Source: Bacteroidota bacterium (GTDB lineage: Bacteria; Bacteroidota; Bacteroidia; Chitinophagales; Chitinophagaceae). Taken from it: DNA of 37,096 nucleotides. The stretch lies in assembly GCA_023430465.1 (NCBI GenBank), contig JAEZAM010000070.1, positions 1 through 37,096 of the forward strand. Direction: 5' to 3'. The notes under the pieces are model-generated. The model did not search any database. It saw only the letters and a list, made by a program, of their open reading frames with translations, and had not been told where the DNA came from. Positions 1 through 8,914 of this stretch are shown here, piece after piece; positions within the stretch are counted from its first letter, which is position 1, and every line of letters begins with the position of its first letter. A program made the translations under genes and the position numbers.

Positions 1-62
1 TGTAAAATTTCAGCGAAGTTTTTAATTGACCAAATTTTATATTGTTTTTTTTCAGCCCTCTA

Positions 63-1328
63 TCATTCAATACTGATGAGTTGGTCGCGGCCGGGTCCGT
101 TGGAAATATAATGGATCTTAACTCCAAGGTAATCATTAATATAATCAACGTATGCCTTCATTGTGGCAGGTAATTCTGCTGCGGTTTTTGCCGAGCTGCT
201 GGGCGTATCCCAACCGGGGAATTTCTGATAAACCGGCTCAACTGATACCCGGTCGAGACGGAACGGTATCTCGCGTGTCTCTTTTCCATTGATCTTATAA
301 GAAGTGCAGACTTCAAGTTCGTTGAAGGCATCGAGCACATCTGCTTTTGTCATCACGATCTTGGTTACTCCGTTGATGAAGCAGGCGAAATTCAGCGCTA
401 CAAGGTCGATCCATCCGCAGCGGCGCGGGCGGCCGGTAGTGGCACCAAATTCATTGCCTGTCTTGCGCAGCTCTTCACCTGTTTCATTTTCCAATTCGGT
501 TGGAAATGGTCCGGAGCCAACACGGGTGCAATATGCTTTTGTTACCCCGATCACGTCCCTGATTTTTTGCGGCGCAATGCCCAGCCCGCTGCAAACGCCC
601 GCCGAGATTGTGTTTGAAGAGGTAACGTATGGGAATGTACCAAAGTCGATATCCAGCATGCTTCCTTGTGCGCCTTCGGCGAGTACCCGTTTACCTGCTT
701 TCAATTTTTCATTGATAAAATATTCGCCATTGACGATGTTCAGTTGTTTCAGAAATTCGACGGCCTCGAAAAATTCTTCTTCCCAGGCGGTAATATCCTC
801 GTTGAATCCATAATTATCCAGCAGGCGCTGGTGTTTCAATCGCAGCTTGATATAGGAAGTAGTGAAGTTCTTGTCCAGGAGATCACCCACGCGAAGACCA
901 TTGCGGCCTGTTTTATCCATGTACGTTGGGCTAATCCCTTTCAGCGTCGATCCGATCTTCTGCTGGCCTTTTGAACTCTCCGAAGCTTTGTCGAGCGCGC
1001 GGTGTGTCGGAAGAATCAGGTGGGTTCGCTCGGAAATAAACAGGTTTTTCCGAAGGTCTACGCCAAAGGATGCCACGGTATCACACTCTTTTTTCAGGGT
1101 TACCGGATCCAGTACCACACCGTTCCCGATGAGGTTAAGCTTGTCGGCATGAAATACTCCTGATGGTATCTGGTGCAAAACGATCTTCTTGTCCTGCACG
1201 TACAGTGTATGCCCGGCATTCGGGCCACCCTGGAACCGGGCTACTACATCATAGTCTTTTGCGAAATAATCTACGATCTTTCCTTTTCCTTCATCGCCCC
1301 ACTGGAGGCCTAATAGTACATCTACCAT
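63..1328 (-). CDS. purA: Adenylosuccinate synthetase
   Basis: This 421-residue protein has the usual length and motifs of adenylosuccinate synthetase, the cytoplasmic enzyme that joins IMP and aspartate using GTP in the first committed step of AMP synthesis. The N-terminal GDEGKGK loop is at residues 11-17 and GPNAGHT at 35-41, so the catalytic Asp12 and His40 are present. The IMP-binding GATTGRPRR segment is at 295-303 and the guanine-recognition TKAD at 327-330. The ATG at 1328 gives an N-terminus starting directly at the first strand of the P-loop fold. The gene is separated from the upstream adhesin gene by a hairpin terminator and has its own -7 box about 38 bases before the start, so it is probably transcribed alone. 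Nothing is missing or odd. Very confident. Confidence 0.98.
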   Translation of the reverse strand: MVDVLLGLQWGDEGKGKIVDYFAKDYDVVARFQGGPNAGHTLYVQDKKIVLHQIPSGVFHADKLNLIGNGVVLDPVTLKKECDTVASFGVDLRKNLFISERTHLILPTHRALDKASESSKGQQKIGSTLKGISPTYMDKTGRNGLRVGDLLDKNFTTSYIKLRLKHQRLLDNYGFNEDITAWEEEFFEAVEFLKQLNIVNGEYFINEKLKAGKRVLAEGAQGSMLDIDFGTFPYVTSSNTISAGVCSGLGIAPQKIRDVIGVTKAYCTRVGSGPFPTELENETGEELRKTGNEFGATTGRPRRCGWIDLVALNFACFINGVTKIVMTKADVLDAFNELEVCTSYKINGKETREIPFRLDRVSVEPVYQKFPGWDTPSSSAKTAAELPATMKAYVDYINDYLGVKIHYISNGPGRDQLISIE

Positions 1329-1365
1329 AGCTGTCCGGTTAAATTTTACCTTGGCTTAACCGCCG

Positions 1366-1373
1366 CAAAAATA
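1366..1373 (-). promoter_or_regulatory. Putative -7 box for purA
   Basis: On the minus strand this reads TATTTTTG, an exact match to the Bacteroidota -7 consensus TAnnTTTG. It lies about 38 bases before the purA ATG and just downstream of the terminator of the preceding gene. No good -33 TTTG element at the expected distance is visible, so the call is moderate. Confidence 0.5.
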
Positions 1374-1383
1374 AGCCCTCAAC

Positions 1384-1418
1384 AAAAAGCCACCGAATAA
1401 ATCCGGTGGCTTTCTGCT
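1384..1418 (-). terminator. Intrinsic terminator after the large adhesin gene
   Basis: A 10-bp perfect stem (1386-1395 with 1404-1413, core GCCACCG/CGGTGGC) with an 8-base loop is followed, on the minus strand, by a TTTTTGTT tract. It lies 33 bases after the adhesin stop codon and before the purA promoter, so it should insulate the two genes. Confidence 0.85.
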
Positions 1419-1445
1419 TTTTTATTAGGACTTCCTTGTTAAGGC

Positions 1446-4400
1446 TTACCGGATAAGGGTTACGGTTCCCTTTTTCGTGATTACGCGGTTATCCTGCGTC
1501 ACCGCCTGTATCATCCAGACGTATACCCCGCTCGATTGATCCATGCCGGAGAATTTCCCGTCCCAGCCCTTCAGCAGCGTTGTTGTACTGAACATCAGTT
1601 GTCCCCAGCGATTATACACCTGGAAGTAATTGATCGATTTTATCCCGACAGGGAAAGGAATGAACAAGTCATTTTTTCCATCACCGTTGGGCGTAAATCC
1701 GTTCGCTACATAGATATCCGGCCCTTTGTAAACTCGGACAGTCACATAGGCCTCGCCGCGGCAACCGGCGGCCGTGGTACCAACCACCTGGTAGGTGATG
1801 GTCTGTCCGTCAAGGCCGGGAGCTGTGGCAACAGGGTTGGCAATGTTTGGATTATCCAGCCCCGAAGCAGGTGTCCATACATAGCTCGTAGCAACAGAAC
1901 TGGCCTGCAACTGGAATTGTGCGCCGGCGTAGACTACGGTATCAACTGGCGACGTGGTGATCTTGATAGGCGGCGTTACATCTACTACCACCTGGTCGGC
2001 AACGAGGGAAGAGCAGCCATTTGCGCCCACCACGTTCAGTGAATAAGTGATCGTTTTTGCCGGATTGATGACCTGGGGATTTGGGATCGCCGGATTATCG
2101 AGATACGTGGCTGGCGTCCAGAGATAGGAGGTATGTCCGGATGCTGCCTGCAATTGATAGTTCTGTCCGAAACAGATGGCTCCATCTGGTCCGGCATCCG
2201 GTACAGGAGCGGGCAGGATGTCAACAAATACATCTGCCGTAGCGCTGCATGCACCCAGTATAGCCGTAACCGTGTAGGTTGTCGGTACCGTTGGAGCTGC
2301 AAAAGTATGGTAGCTGCTTGTAGTTGTCAGACTTGCGCCGGGTGTCCACGTATAGCTCGTGGCATTACTTGTGGCGATCAGTTCGACCGTCTTTCCTTCA
2401 CAGACCACACCAGGTGCATTTGCTGTGAGCGTGAGATTATCTGTGAGACCTACCTGTACATCCGGTATTACATACTCGCAACCATTGGCATCCCGGATAT
2501 ATACATTAAAAGTTCCACTTTTTACATTCAGTACATTGGACGAATGGAAGGTTGTATTATTCGCTGAATATTGATAAGGTGCTGTACCGCCCGCGGCTAC
2601 GACGGTGATGGTACCGTCATCTCCTCCATCACAGGTTGAATTGGTAGTGCCAGTAATAGTACCTGTCAGTACACCTGGCTCGGTTACAGCAATTCCATTT
2701 ATAGTGAACACGCAATTGTTGGCATCCCGTACATAGACGGTATAAGTACCCGCCGCGACACCGAAAGAATCAGGTGTCTGGAAGGTGATATTGTCGAGGG
2801 AGTAACGATAAGGTGTGGTGCCCCCGCTGGCTGTAACGCGGATCAGTCCATCATTATCGCCATTGCAGCTAACATTCCTTACAGTGCGGGTGGCATTCAG
2901 TGCAGCGGGCTGGGTGATGTTAACCGGAATCGCTGCAGATACGCATCCATAGGAATCAGTAACGATAACTGTGTGGGCACCCGGGGTCACCCCTGTAAAG
3001 ATGTTGGACAATTGTGGTGCATTGCCGTCAAGCGCGTATTGGTAAGGAGCGCCACCGTTTGTAGGCGTGATGGTAATGGTTCCATCATTGGCGCCATTAC
3101 AGGTAATGGAGGTATTTGCTGCGGTAGCAGTCAGGACAGTGCCAGCAGCAACAGTAACGGGGATATCAGCGGAAACGCATCCGGCGGTATTCCTGATCCT
3201 GACCGTGTGAGCCCCTGCAGATACGCCGTTGAATACCGCGGCGGCCTGGTAAGCACCTCCATCGAGCGCAAACTCGAATGGGCCCGTATAGCTGGCAGCA
3301 GGCGTGACGGTAATGGTACCATTGTTTACTCCGGCGCAGGCGGTTGATGTTGATGTAGCCGTACCTGTCAATGCTGGTCCGGCATTCACCGTGATGGGAA
3401 TCGCGGCTGAGATACATCCGAAATTATCGCGAATGATCACTGTATGATTACCTGCTGCGACCCCGGTGAACAGGTTGGATGGTTGAGGCGCGCCGCCGTC
3501 CAGTGCATACTGGTAAGGTCCGCTGCCATTCGTTGCGTTAGCAGTAATAGTTCCGTCTGCTGCGCCATTACAGGAAGTAGGCGTACCAACCAATGCGCCC
3601 GTGAGTGTGGTTCCCGCTGCGACCGTCACAGGCAGGCTTGCCGAGATACAACCGAAAGCATCTGTCACTACCACGGTATGATTACCGGCTGATACACCGG
3701 TGAAAACATTGGAAGCCTGATTGGCACCGCCGTCCAGGGAATATTGATAAGGTGCGCCACCGTTTGTTGGCGTTACTGTCACAGAACCGTTGTTTACACC
3801 CACACAGGCTGTTGACGAACTTGTAACTGTTGCCGTAAGCACGGTACCTGCAGCCACCGTTACCGGGATATTAGCAGATACGCATCCCGCGGTGTTTCTG
3901 ATACGCACGTTGTGAGCGCCCGCCGACACATTGGTAAAGGTGTTTCCAGCCTGGTATGTACCACCGTCGAGCGAGTATTCAAACGGCCCTGTGTAAGCCG
4001 CTGCTGCGGTGGCAGTGATAGTGCCATTGTTTACACCGGCACATGCGGTGGCCGTGCTGGTAGCGGTACCCGTGAGTGCTGAACCAGCGGCCACTGTAAC
4101 GGGTATGGATGCCGATACGCAACCAGCCCCGTCGCGCACGATGATAGTATGGTTCCCTGCAGCCACATTGGTAAATACGTTGCCCGCCTGTGGTGTGCCA
4201 CCATCGAGGGTATACTGGTATGGACCTGCGCCATTCGTCGGTGTAACCGTGATCGTCCCATCCGTAGCTCCATTGCAACTTGTTGCTGTAGTGGCTGTAG
4301 TAGCGAGCAGCGCTGATCCTGCCGCGACTGTCACCGGGATATTATTTGAAGTGCACAACCCGCCTTCGCGGATGATGACATTATAGTTGCCCGCAGCGAG

Positions 4401-6359
4401 TCCGCTGAAGATGTTACTGGCTTGCCAGGTTGTACCGTTGTTAATGGAATACTGGTACGGCCCGCTGCCGGTAGTGGGCGTAACGGTGATGCTGCCATTG
4501 GTTGCGCCCGTGCAGGATGTTGCTGTGCCGGTTGCAGTACCAGTCAGTGTGCCGTTGCCCTGAGGGACGGTTATAGGATAGAACGTAATGGTGCAGCCGA
4601 CAGCATCGCGCACATCGATGAAGTATGTGCCTGGTGCAAGGTTGGTAAAGGTGTTACTGGTCTGCAGCGGTCCGCCATTGATCGCAAACTGGTGAGGAGC
4701 AGTGCCGGTAGGTGTGATGGTGATGCTGCCGTTTGTGGCGCCCGGGCATGATGTTGCCGTAACCGTTTCGGTAAGGGTGATCGAAGGACCGGGCGCGATG
4801 GAGAATGGCAGGTTCATGGCTTCACAACCCGCTACATCCTGCACACTGAGAAAATAGTTCCCTGCTGCGAGACCTGTGAAGTTGCCATTCGCCTGGACGA
4901 TTGGCGTGTTTGGCGGTACTTCAGGAATGACCGTATAGGTGAAAGGTGCTGTACCGTTCGGGGTCTGTACATTAAGCCCTCCATTGGGTGCACCATTGCA
5001 ACTTGTATTGACGGGATTGTAGGTAACATCCAGTGTTCCGGTACTTGTTACCATGACAGGCACAGATCCAAAACATCCGCTGGCATCACGAACATATACG
5101 GTGTATGGTCCCGCATTCAGGTTGGTGAAGGTGGGGCTTGACTGAAATCCTGTTGATGCGCTTGTGATCGAATATTCAAACGGCGCTGTACCCACGCCTG
5201 CAGGTACCTGCGCTGTGATAGTACCTGTGCCGCTTACTCCGCAGGATGTAGGCGTATGAGAAGCCGTCGGGTTAAGATCGGTTGCAGAGGATTTGATCAC
5301 GCGGATGGTATCCAGACCGGACACTTCTACGTTAGGGTCATCATATTTTGCATAAACAGAGCGGATGACATACAGCGTTGTGGAGCCGGCCGGTGGACAA
5401 ATGTTGGGAAATAAGACCTCGAGCGATCCGTCAGCCAGTGTGTTCGGTGTGGTGTTCGTTGCAAGTACGGTGCCGGTAGAACTGAGCAGCTCTGCACGTT
5501 TGAACAATTGAGGACCGGCGGATGGTACAAAGCGCCAGGCCTCATTCATGCCGATCGAACCCCATGGCGCGTTGGAAGCTGCGCGGCCCGGCGCCATGAT
5601 GGCACTGGTTTTCGCGAAGTTTTGCAAGCCGATCATCCCCCTGCCCTGGTTCCAGTCGGTACAGATCTCCTTGCTCTGCACCAGCACTTCCACGATCCCT
5701 GTAGCTTCATCCAGCACGATCTGGTGCGTGTTCTGGTATAAGTCGTTGCAATCCGCATCAAACAAGGGTATCTGGTAAAATGAAACGATCCATTTTCTTG
5801 TAGGGGCTGTACCGACGGTGGTATATTGAATGCGCCGATTCGGTGATGTGTTTACTGCAATATCGATATCGTGGTAAGGACCCATGATCAATGCGCGATC
5901 ATAGAGTGTACTAGGAAGATTCAAGGGCGTGCCCGCGGTGGCCGACAATGCACCACCTGAGTTCAGAATACCGAAGTGAGCAAATTGGTTGGCACGGCTT
6001 GCATCGAACGATACAACGCCATTGGTGCTGATGACAAGATTGTTGTAGATATCGCCATAAAAAGGAAACGGGAACCCGATTGGAATTACGCCGCTGTACG
6101 TATCATCTGCATTGAGGTTGGTTCCGGTGCCAGGAATGCCGGGACTTGAATAGTTCGGGGCGCAGTTAATAGGATTAACTGTATACGTAGCGGAAGATGC
6201 ATGGATATCCGGAACGATAGCCTTTAACGTGAAACAGGGCGTGGCAGAACAACCGGCCACCAAGGTGTCGCGTGTGCAATTGAAGCTAAAACTTTGGGCA
6301 GTTGAATAGAGGGTAAATAGAATGGTGAAGAGCAATAGCCCTGCAAGTCTCAATCTCAT
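1446..6359 (-). CDS. Large T9SS-exported SprB-repeat surface protein (gliding-motility-type C-terminal domain)
   Basis: The start is taken as the ATG at 6359, because the N-terminus then is MRLRLAGLLLFTILF, a clear signal peptide ending near TAQS; an earlier in-frame ATG would put polar residues before it. The mature 1637-residue protein has four parts. Residues about 20-365 form an N-terminal region shared with the surface protein at 9845-11842. Residues about 365-1305 are twelve SprB-type repeats of 78-84 residues, each with a TSCxG...NG start, a G(P)YxYSxDG centre and an end like RDxxGC. Residues about 1305-1560 are three PKD-like segments (SYTWTP, SYLWTP, SYVWTP). The last roughly 80 residues are a gliding-motility-associated C-terminal sorting domain, with NGFTPNGDGKNDLF, VYNRWG and the ending KGTVTLIR. 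By family knowledge it should cross the outer membrane through T9SS and act as a cell-surface adhesin. Unlike the two other such genes here it has no SprF gene beside it and ends at a terminator. Ligand unknown. Confidence 0.93.
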   Translation of the reverse strand: MRLRLAGLLLFTILFTLYSTAQSFSFNCTRDTLVAGCSATPCFTLKAIVPDIHASSATYTVNPINCAPNYSSPGIPGTGTNLNADDTYSGVIPIGFPFPFYGDIYNNLVISTNGVVSFDASRANQFAHFGILNSGGALSATAGTPLNLPSTLYDRALIMGPYHDIDIAVNTSPNRRIQYTTVGTAPTRKWIVSFYQIPLFDADCNDLYQNTHQIVLDEATGIVEVLVQSKEICTDWNQGRGMIGLQNFAKTSAIMAPGRAASNAPWGSIGMNEAWRFVPSAGPQLFKRAELLSSTGTVLATNTTPNTLADGSLEVLFPNICPPAGSTTLYVIRSVYAKYDDPNVEVSGLDTIRVIKSSATDLNPTASHTPTSCGVSGTGTITAQVPAGVGTAPFEYSITSASTGFQSSPTFTNLNAGPYTVYVRDASGCFGSVPVMVTSTGTLDVTYNPVNTSCNGAPNGGLNVQTPNGTAPFTYTVIPEVPPNTPIVQANGNFTGLAAGNYFLSVQDVAGCEAMNLPFSIAPGPSITLTETVTATSCPGATNGSITITPTGTAPHQFAINGGPLQTSNTFTNLAPGTYFIDVRDAVGCTITFYPITVPQGNGTLTGTATGTATSCTGATNGSITVTPTTGSGPYQYSINNGTTWQASNIFSGLAAGNYNVIIREGGLCTSNNIPVTVAAGSALLATTATTATSCNGATDGTITVTPTNGAGPYQYTLDGGTPQAGNVFTNVAAGNHTIIVRDGAGCVSASIPVTVAAGSALTGTATSTATACAGVNNGTITATAAAAYTGPFEYSLDGGTYQAGNTFTNVSAGAHNVRIRNTAGCVSANIPVTVAAGTVLTATVTSSSTACVGVNNGSVTVTPTNGGAPYQYSLDGGANQASNVFTGVSAGNHTVVVTDAFGCISASLPVTVAAGTTLTGALVGTPTSCNGAADGTITANATNGSGPYQYALDGGAPQPSNLFTGVAAGNHTVIIRDNFGCISAAIPITVNAGPALTGTATSTSTACAGVNNGTITVTPAASYTGPFEFALDGGAYQAAAVFNGVSAGAHTVRIRNTAGCVSADIPVTVAAGTVLTATAANTSITCNGANDGTITITPTNGGAPYQYALDGNAPQLSNIFTGVTPGAHTVIVTDSYGCVSAAIPVNITQPAALNATRTVRNVSCNGDNDGLIRVTASGGTTPYRYSLDNITFQTPDSFGVAAGTYTVYVRDANNCVFTINGIAVTEPGVLTGTITGTTNSTCDGGDDGTITVVAAGGTAPYQYSANNTTFHSSNVLNVKSGTFNVYIRDANGCEYVIPDVQVGLTDNLTLTANAPGVVCEGKTVELIATSNATSYTWTPGASLTTTSSYHTFAAPTVPTTYTVTAILGACSATADVFVDILPAPVPDAGPDGAICFGQNYQLQAASGHTSYLWTPATYLDNPAIPNPQVINPAKTITYSLNVVGANGCSSLVADQVVVDVTPPIKITTSPVDTVVYAGAQFQLQASSVATSYVWTPASGLDNPNIANPVATAPGLDGQTITYQVVGTTAAGCRGEAYVTVRVYKGPDIYVANGFTPNGDGKNDLFIPFPVGIKSINYFQVYNRWGQLMFSTTTLLKGWDGKFSGMDQSSGVYVWMIQAVTQDNRVITKKGTVTLIR
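2445..5265 (-). repeat. Twelve tandem SprB-type repeats within the large adhesin
   Basis: The conserved cysteine near each repeat start falls at codons beginning 5241, 4998, 4746, 4512, 4275, 4041, 3804, 3570, 3336, 3099, 2865 and 2631. Spacings are 243 and 252 bases for the first two intervals and then only 234 or 237 bases. The regular length shows that repeats 3-12 have spread by in-frame tandem duplication. Boundaries of the block are approximate. Confidence 0.9.
2868..4277 (-). repeat. Higher-order tandem duplication: two 705-bp, three-repeat units
   Basis: Repeats 5-6-7 correspond one to one with repeats 8-9-10. Cysteine codons at 4275/3570, 4041/3336 and 3804/3099 are each exactly 705 bases apart, and the next one (2865) continues the period. 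Repeats 6 and 9 share the unusual variants ACAGVNNGTIT, GPFE, GAH(N/T)VRIRNTAGCVSA and VLTAT, which the neighbours lack. The DNA copies have diverged visibly, so the event is not recent. Confidence 0.85.
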
Positions 6360-6390
6360 AGCGTGTGTGTAGTGTTGTGTTGTGTTGGGA

Positions 6391-6401
6391 GTAAAGTATA
6401 C
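6391..6401 (-). promoter_or_regulatory. Putative promoter motif shared by two adhesin genes
   Basis: On the minus strand this reads GTATACTTTAC, 31 bases before the adhesin ATG and followed by a guanine-poor, CA-rich leader. Almost the same motif and leader stand before the related gene at 9845-11842. It is a loose match to TAnnTTTG. The interval 6411-6499 holds nothing else I recognise. Confidence 0.4.
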
Positions 6402-6499
6402 AGCCAGCAATAGTAGGAACCAAGTTAAGGAAAAATACTTTTCATAATTCCCTGTTAAAGAAGTTTACCCACGCTATTTTTTACCGTAATTATACTATG

Positions 6500-8746
6500 C
6501 TAACTGGCAATATCCTCGGTATCATACCGTTCTACCGACTCAATCCCGGGCAGGTTTTTCAAACTGGTCAGCAGCTCTTCCAATTCTTCCTTGTCGTGCA
6601 CGAACACCTTGATATTTCCTTCAAATAAACCCTCCTTCGCTTCCACACTTAGCGCACTGATATTGATACGGAGCTCACCGGAAATAAGGTTGGTGATCTT
6701 ATGAATCACACCAACATCATCCATACCTACTATTTTAAGACCGGTAAGGAAGGATATCTCTTTATTTTTCGCCCATTTGGTTTTCACGACACGATGCCCG
6801 TAGTTGGATAGCAACTTGGTGGCATTAGGGCAGTTGGTACGATGTATAGTAAGTCCTTTGCCTGTAGTGATGAACCCAAACACATCATCCCCCGGAATGG
6901 GCTTACAGCAATTGGCCAGGTTATACACGATCCGGTCGCTGCTTTCCCCAAATATGATCAGCTCAGCGTCTTTTTTTGCATGCTGCTGGTTGGGAGAAAA
7001 TTCCTGCTTGAATTCCTGCACCGTCTTTACCGGTCTCGGAGCTTCTATCCTGTCCCCCGTGACTTTGAATTCTTTCAACTCTTTGAGGTCAATGTTGCGG
7101 ATGGCTACCTGGTAAAACAGGTCCAGGTTAGAACTCAACTTATAAAACTGTACAAGCTCATCAATATTTTGCTGGCTGACCGCCGCGCCGATACCTTCCA
7201 GTTTTCTTTGCAGGGTATACTTCCCCTCATCGGATATCTTGCGCTTCTCTTCTTTCAATGCGTCCTTGATACGCCCACGCGCTTTGGCCGTCACAACAAA
7301 CCCCAGCCAATCCTCTGAAGGCTTTTGCTTGTTGGAGGTGATGATCTCGATCTGATCACCGCTACGCAGTTTATGACTGATCGGCACCAGCTTGTGATTC
7401 ACTTTTGCACCAATGGTTTTTACACCGATAGCACTGTGAATGGCGAAGGCAAAGTCCAGGGCCGTCGACCCGACGGGCAGCATTTTTACATCACCTTTCG
7501 GAGTATAGACATAAATTTCTTCAGCGAGAAAACTCGTTTTAAAATCCTGGAGAAAATCGATGCTGTCGGTTTCCTGGGCACTGATCACTTCGCGGATCTG
7601 CTGGAACCATTTATCAAAGCGACTTTCGTCTGTGGCTCCTTCCTTATATTTCCAGTGTGCGGCCAGGCCTTTCTCGGCAATCTCATTCATCCGTTTGGTC
7701 CGGATCTGCACTTCTACCCATTTGCCCTGCGGCCCCATCACTGTTGTATGCAGCGCTTCGTAGCCGTTTGACTTGGGATTACTCAACCAATCCCGGAGCC
7801 GCTCAGGGGATGGTGTATATTCATCCGTGATCATGGAATAGACCTTCCAGCAATCTTCTTTCTCCCGCTCAGCAGGCGAATCAAGTATAACCCGAATGGC
7901 AAACAGATCATAGACCTCCTCAAACTCCACGCCTTTCTTTTTCATCTTGTTGGAGATCGAATGGATGCTTTTTGGCCGGCCGTATATTTCAAACTTGAAA
8001 TTCCACCGCTCCAGCTTTTCCTTGATAGGGCGGATGAACTCATTGATATACTTGGAACGCTCACGTTTGGTCTCCGCCAGCTTCTGTGCTATGTCCTTGT
8101 ACGTCTCCGGCTCCATGTATTTCATGGCCAGGTCTTCCATCTCAGTTTTTATGTTGTACAATCCCATCCGGTGAGCGAGGGGCGCATAGACGTACACAGT
8201 TTCCGAAGCTATCTTCAGTTGTTTTTCGCGTTTCATGCTTTCCAGCGTCCGCATATTGTGCAGGCGGTCGGAAAGTTTGATCAGGATTACGCGGGGATCA
8301 TCGGTGAGGGTCAACAGGATCTTCTTGAAGTTCTCCGCCTGCTGCGATGCGTTGACGTCGATGACGTTGGAAATCTTCGTGAGTCCGTCGACGATACGGG
8401 TAATCTCCCCGCCAAATTCCCGTTCCACATCATCGAGGGTGATATCTGTGTCTTCAACTGTATCGTGGAGCAATGCGCAGATCGTGGACCTTACACCCAG
8501 CCCGATCTCTTCGACACATATCTTGGCAACAGCGAGCGGATGAAGAATGTACGGCTCCCCGCTTTTTCGGCGCATGGTTTTATGTGCCTCGGCTGCCATT
8601 TCGAAGGCGGTACGGAGGAGGTCCTTGTCACCCGGCTTTATCTTGGTCTTTAGCGAGCGTAAAAGTGAGCGGTATTCTCGTAATATCAGCTTTCGTTCCT
8701 GCTCTTCGTTCAGGTTATATTTTGGGGTCAGCGCTACGGTTTCCAT
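6500..8746 (-). CDS. rel: Bifunctional (p)ppGpp synthetase/hydrolase (Rel/SpoT family)
   Basis: The 748-residue protein has the full long RelA/SpoT layout, the cytoplasmic enzyme that makes and degrades the stringent-response alarmone (p)ppGpp. The HD hydrolase domain is at about 45-200, with His69 and the HDTVED motif at 94-99 intact, so hydrolase activity is expected. The synthetase domain is at about 250-370, with NGYEALH at 327-333 and EVQIRT at 345-350. A TGS domain follows at about 405-470, a conserved-cysteine region with NCCKPIPGD near residue 615, and a C-terminal ACT domain at about 670-745. Since both catalytic motifs are complete, this is probably the bifunctional enzyme of the organism rather than a synthetase-only RelA. 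It starts at the ATG at 8746. Neighbours are adhesin genes with no evident functional link. Confidence 0.96.
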   Translation of the reverse strand: METVALTPKYNLNEEQERKLILREYRSLLRSLKTKIKPGDKDLLRTAFEMAAEAHKTMRRKSGEPYILHPLAVAKICVEEIGLGVRSTICALLHDTVEDTDITLDDVEREFGGEITRIVDGLTKISNVIDVNASQQAENFKKILLTLTDDPRVILIKLSDRLHNMRTLESMKREKQLKIASETVYVYAPLAHRMGLYNIKTEMEDLAMKYMEPETYKDIAQKLAETKRERSKYINEFIRPIKEKLERWNFKFEIYGRPKSIHSISNKMKKKGVEFEEVYDLFAIRVILDSPAEREKEDCWKVYSMITDEYTPSPERLRDWLSNPKSNGYEALHTTVMGPQGKWVEVQIRTKRMNEIAEKGLAAHWKYKEGATDESRFDKWFQQIREVISAQETDSIDFLQDFKTSFLAEEIYVYTPKGDVKMLPVGSTALDFAFAIHSAIGVKTIGAKVNHKLVPISHKLRSGDQIEIITSNKQKPSEDWLGFVVTAKARGRIKDALKEEKRKISDEGKYTLQRKLEGIGAAVSQQNIDELVQFYKLSSNLDLFYQVAIRNIDLKELKEFKVTGDRIEAPRPVKTVQEFKQEFSPNQQHAKKDAELIIFGESSDRIVYNLANCCKPIPGDDVFGFITTGKGLTIHRTNCPNATKLLSNYGHRVVKTKWAKNKEISFLTGLKIVGMDDVGVIHKITNLISGELRINISALSVEAKEGLFEGNIKVFVHDKEELEELLTSLKNLPGIESVERYDTEDIAS

Positions 8747-8834
8747 CGTCTACGAATTTACAAAAAAACCTGGGGAGATTCAGGCTGGCACAAGGATAAG
8801 TCTTTGCTCACGCCGGACTTCCTTTGATGGCCTG

Positions 8835-8876
8835 GCGGCTTTGCGTGAAACAGGGCTTAGGTTCACGCAAAGTCGC
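8835..8876. repeat. Intergenic palindromic element
   Basis: A 15-bp inverted repeat (8835-8849 with 8862-8876, core CTTTGCGTGAA/TTCACGCAAAG, one G-T wobble) encloses a 12-base loop in the 168-base gap between rel and the sprF-like gene. No T-tract follows on either strand, so it does not look like an intrinsic terminator. It may be a dispersed REP-like intergenic element. No second copy was noticed in this window. Confidence 0.6.
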
Positions 8877-8914
8877 TAAGTCATTCTGCTGATTGCAGGG
8901 CGTGAGAAAGCTTA

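Noticed and set aside
1..62. Possible gene or terminator left of purA
   Set aside because: Only AT-rich sequence is visible; no hairpin or frame of note can be supported in 62 bases.
3979..4386. Long open frames in other frames and on the opposite strand inside the adhesin and propeller genes
   Set aside because: They follow from the repetitive composition of the true genes, have no recognisable domains, and overlap well-supported genes fully.
2445..5265. Regular repeats that could suggest a CRISPR array or satellite DNA
   Set aside because: The periodicity is in protein-coding units of 78-84 codons in one open frame, with diverged third positions; there are no short identical repeats separated by unique spacers.
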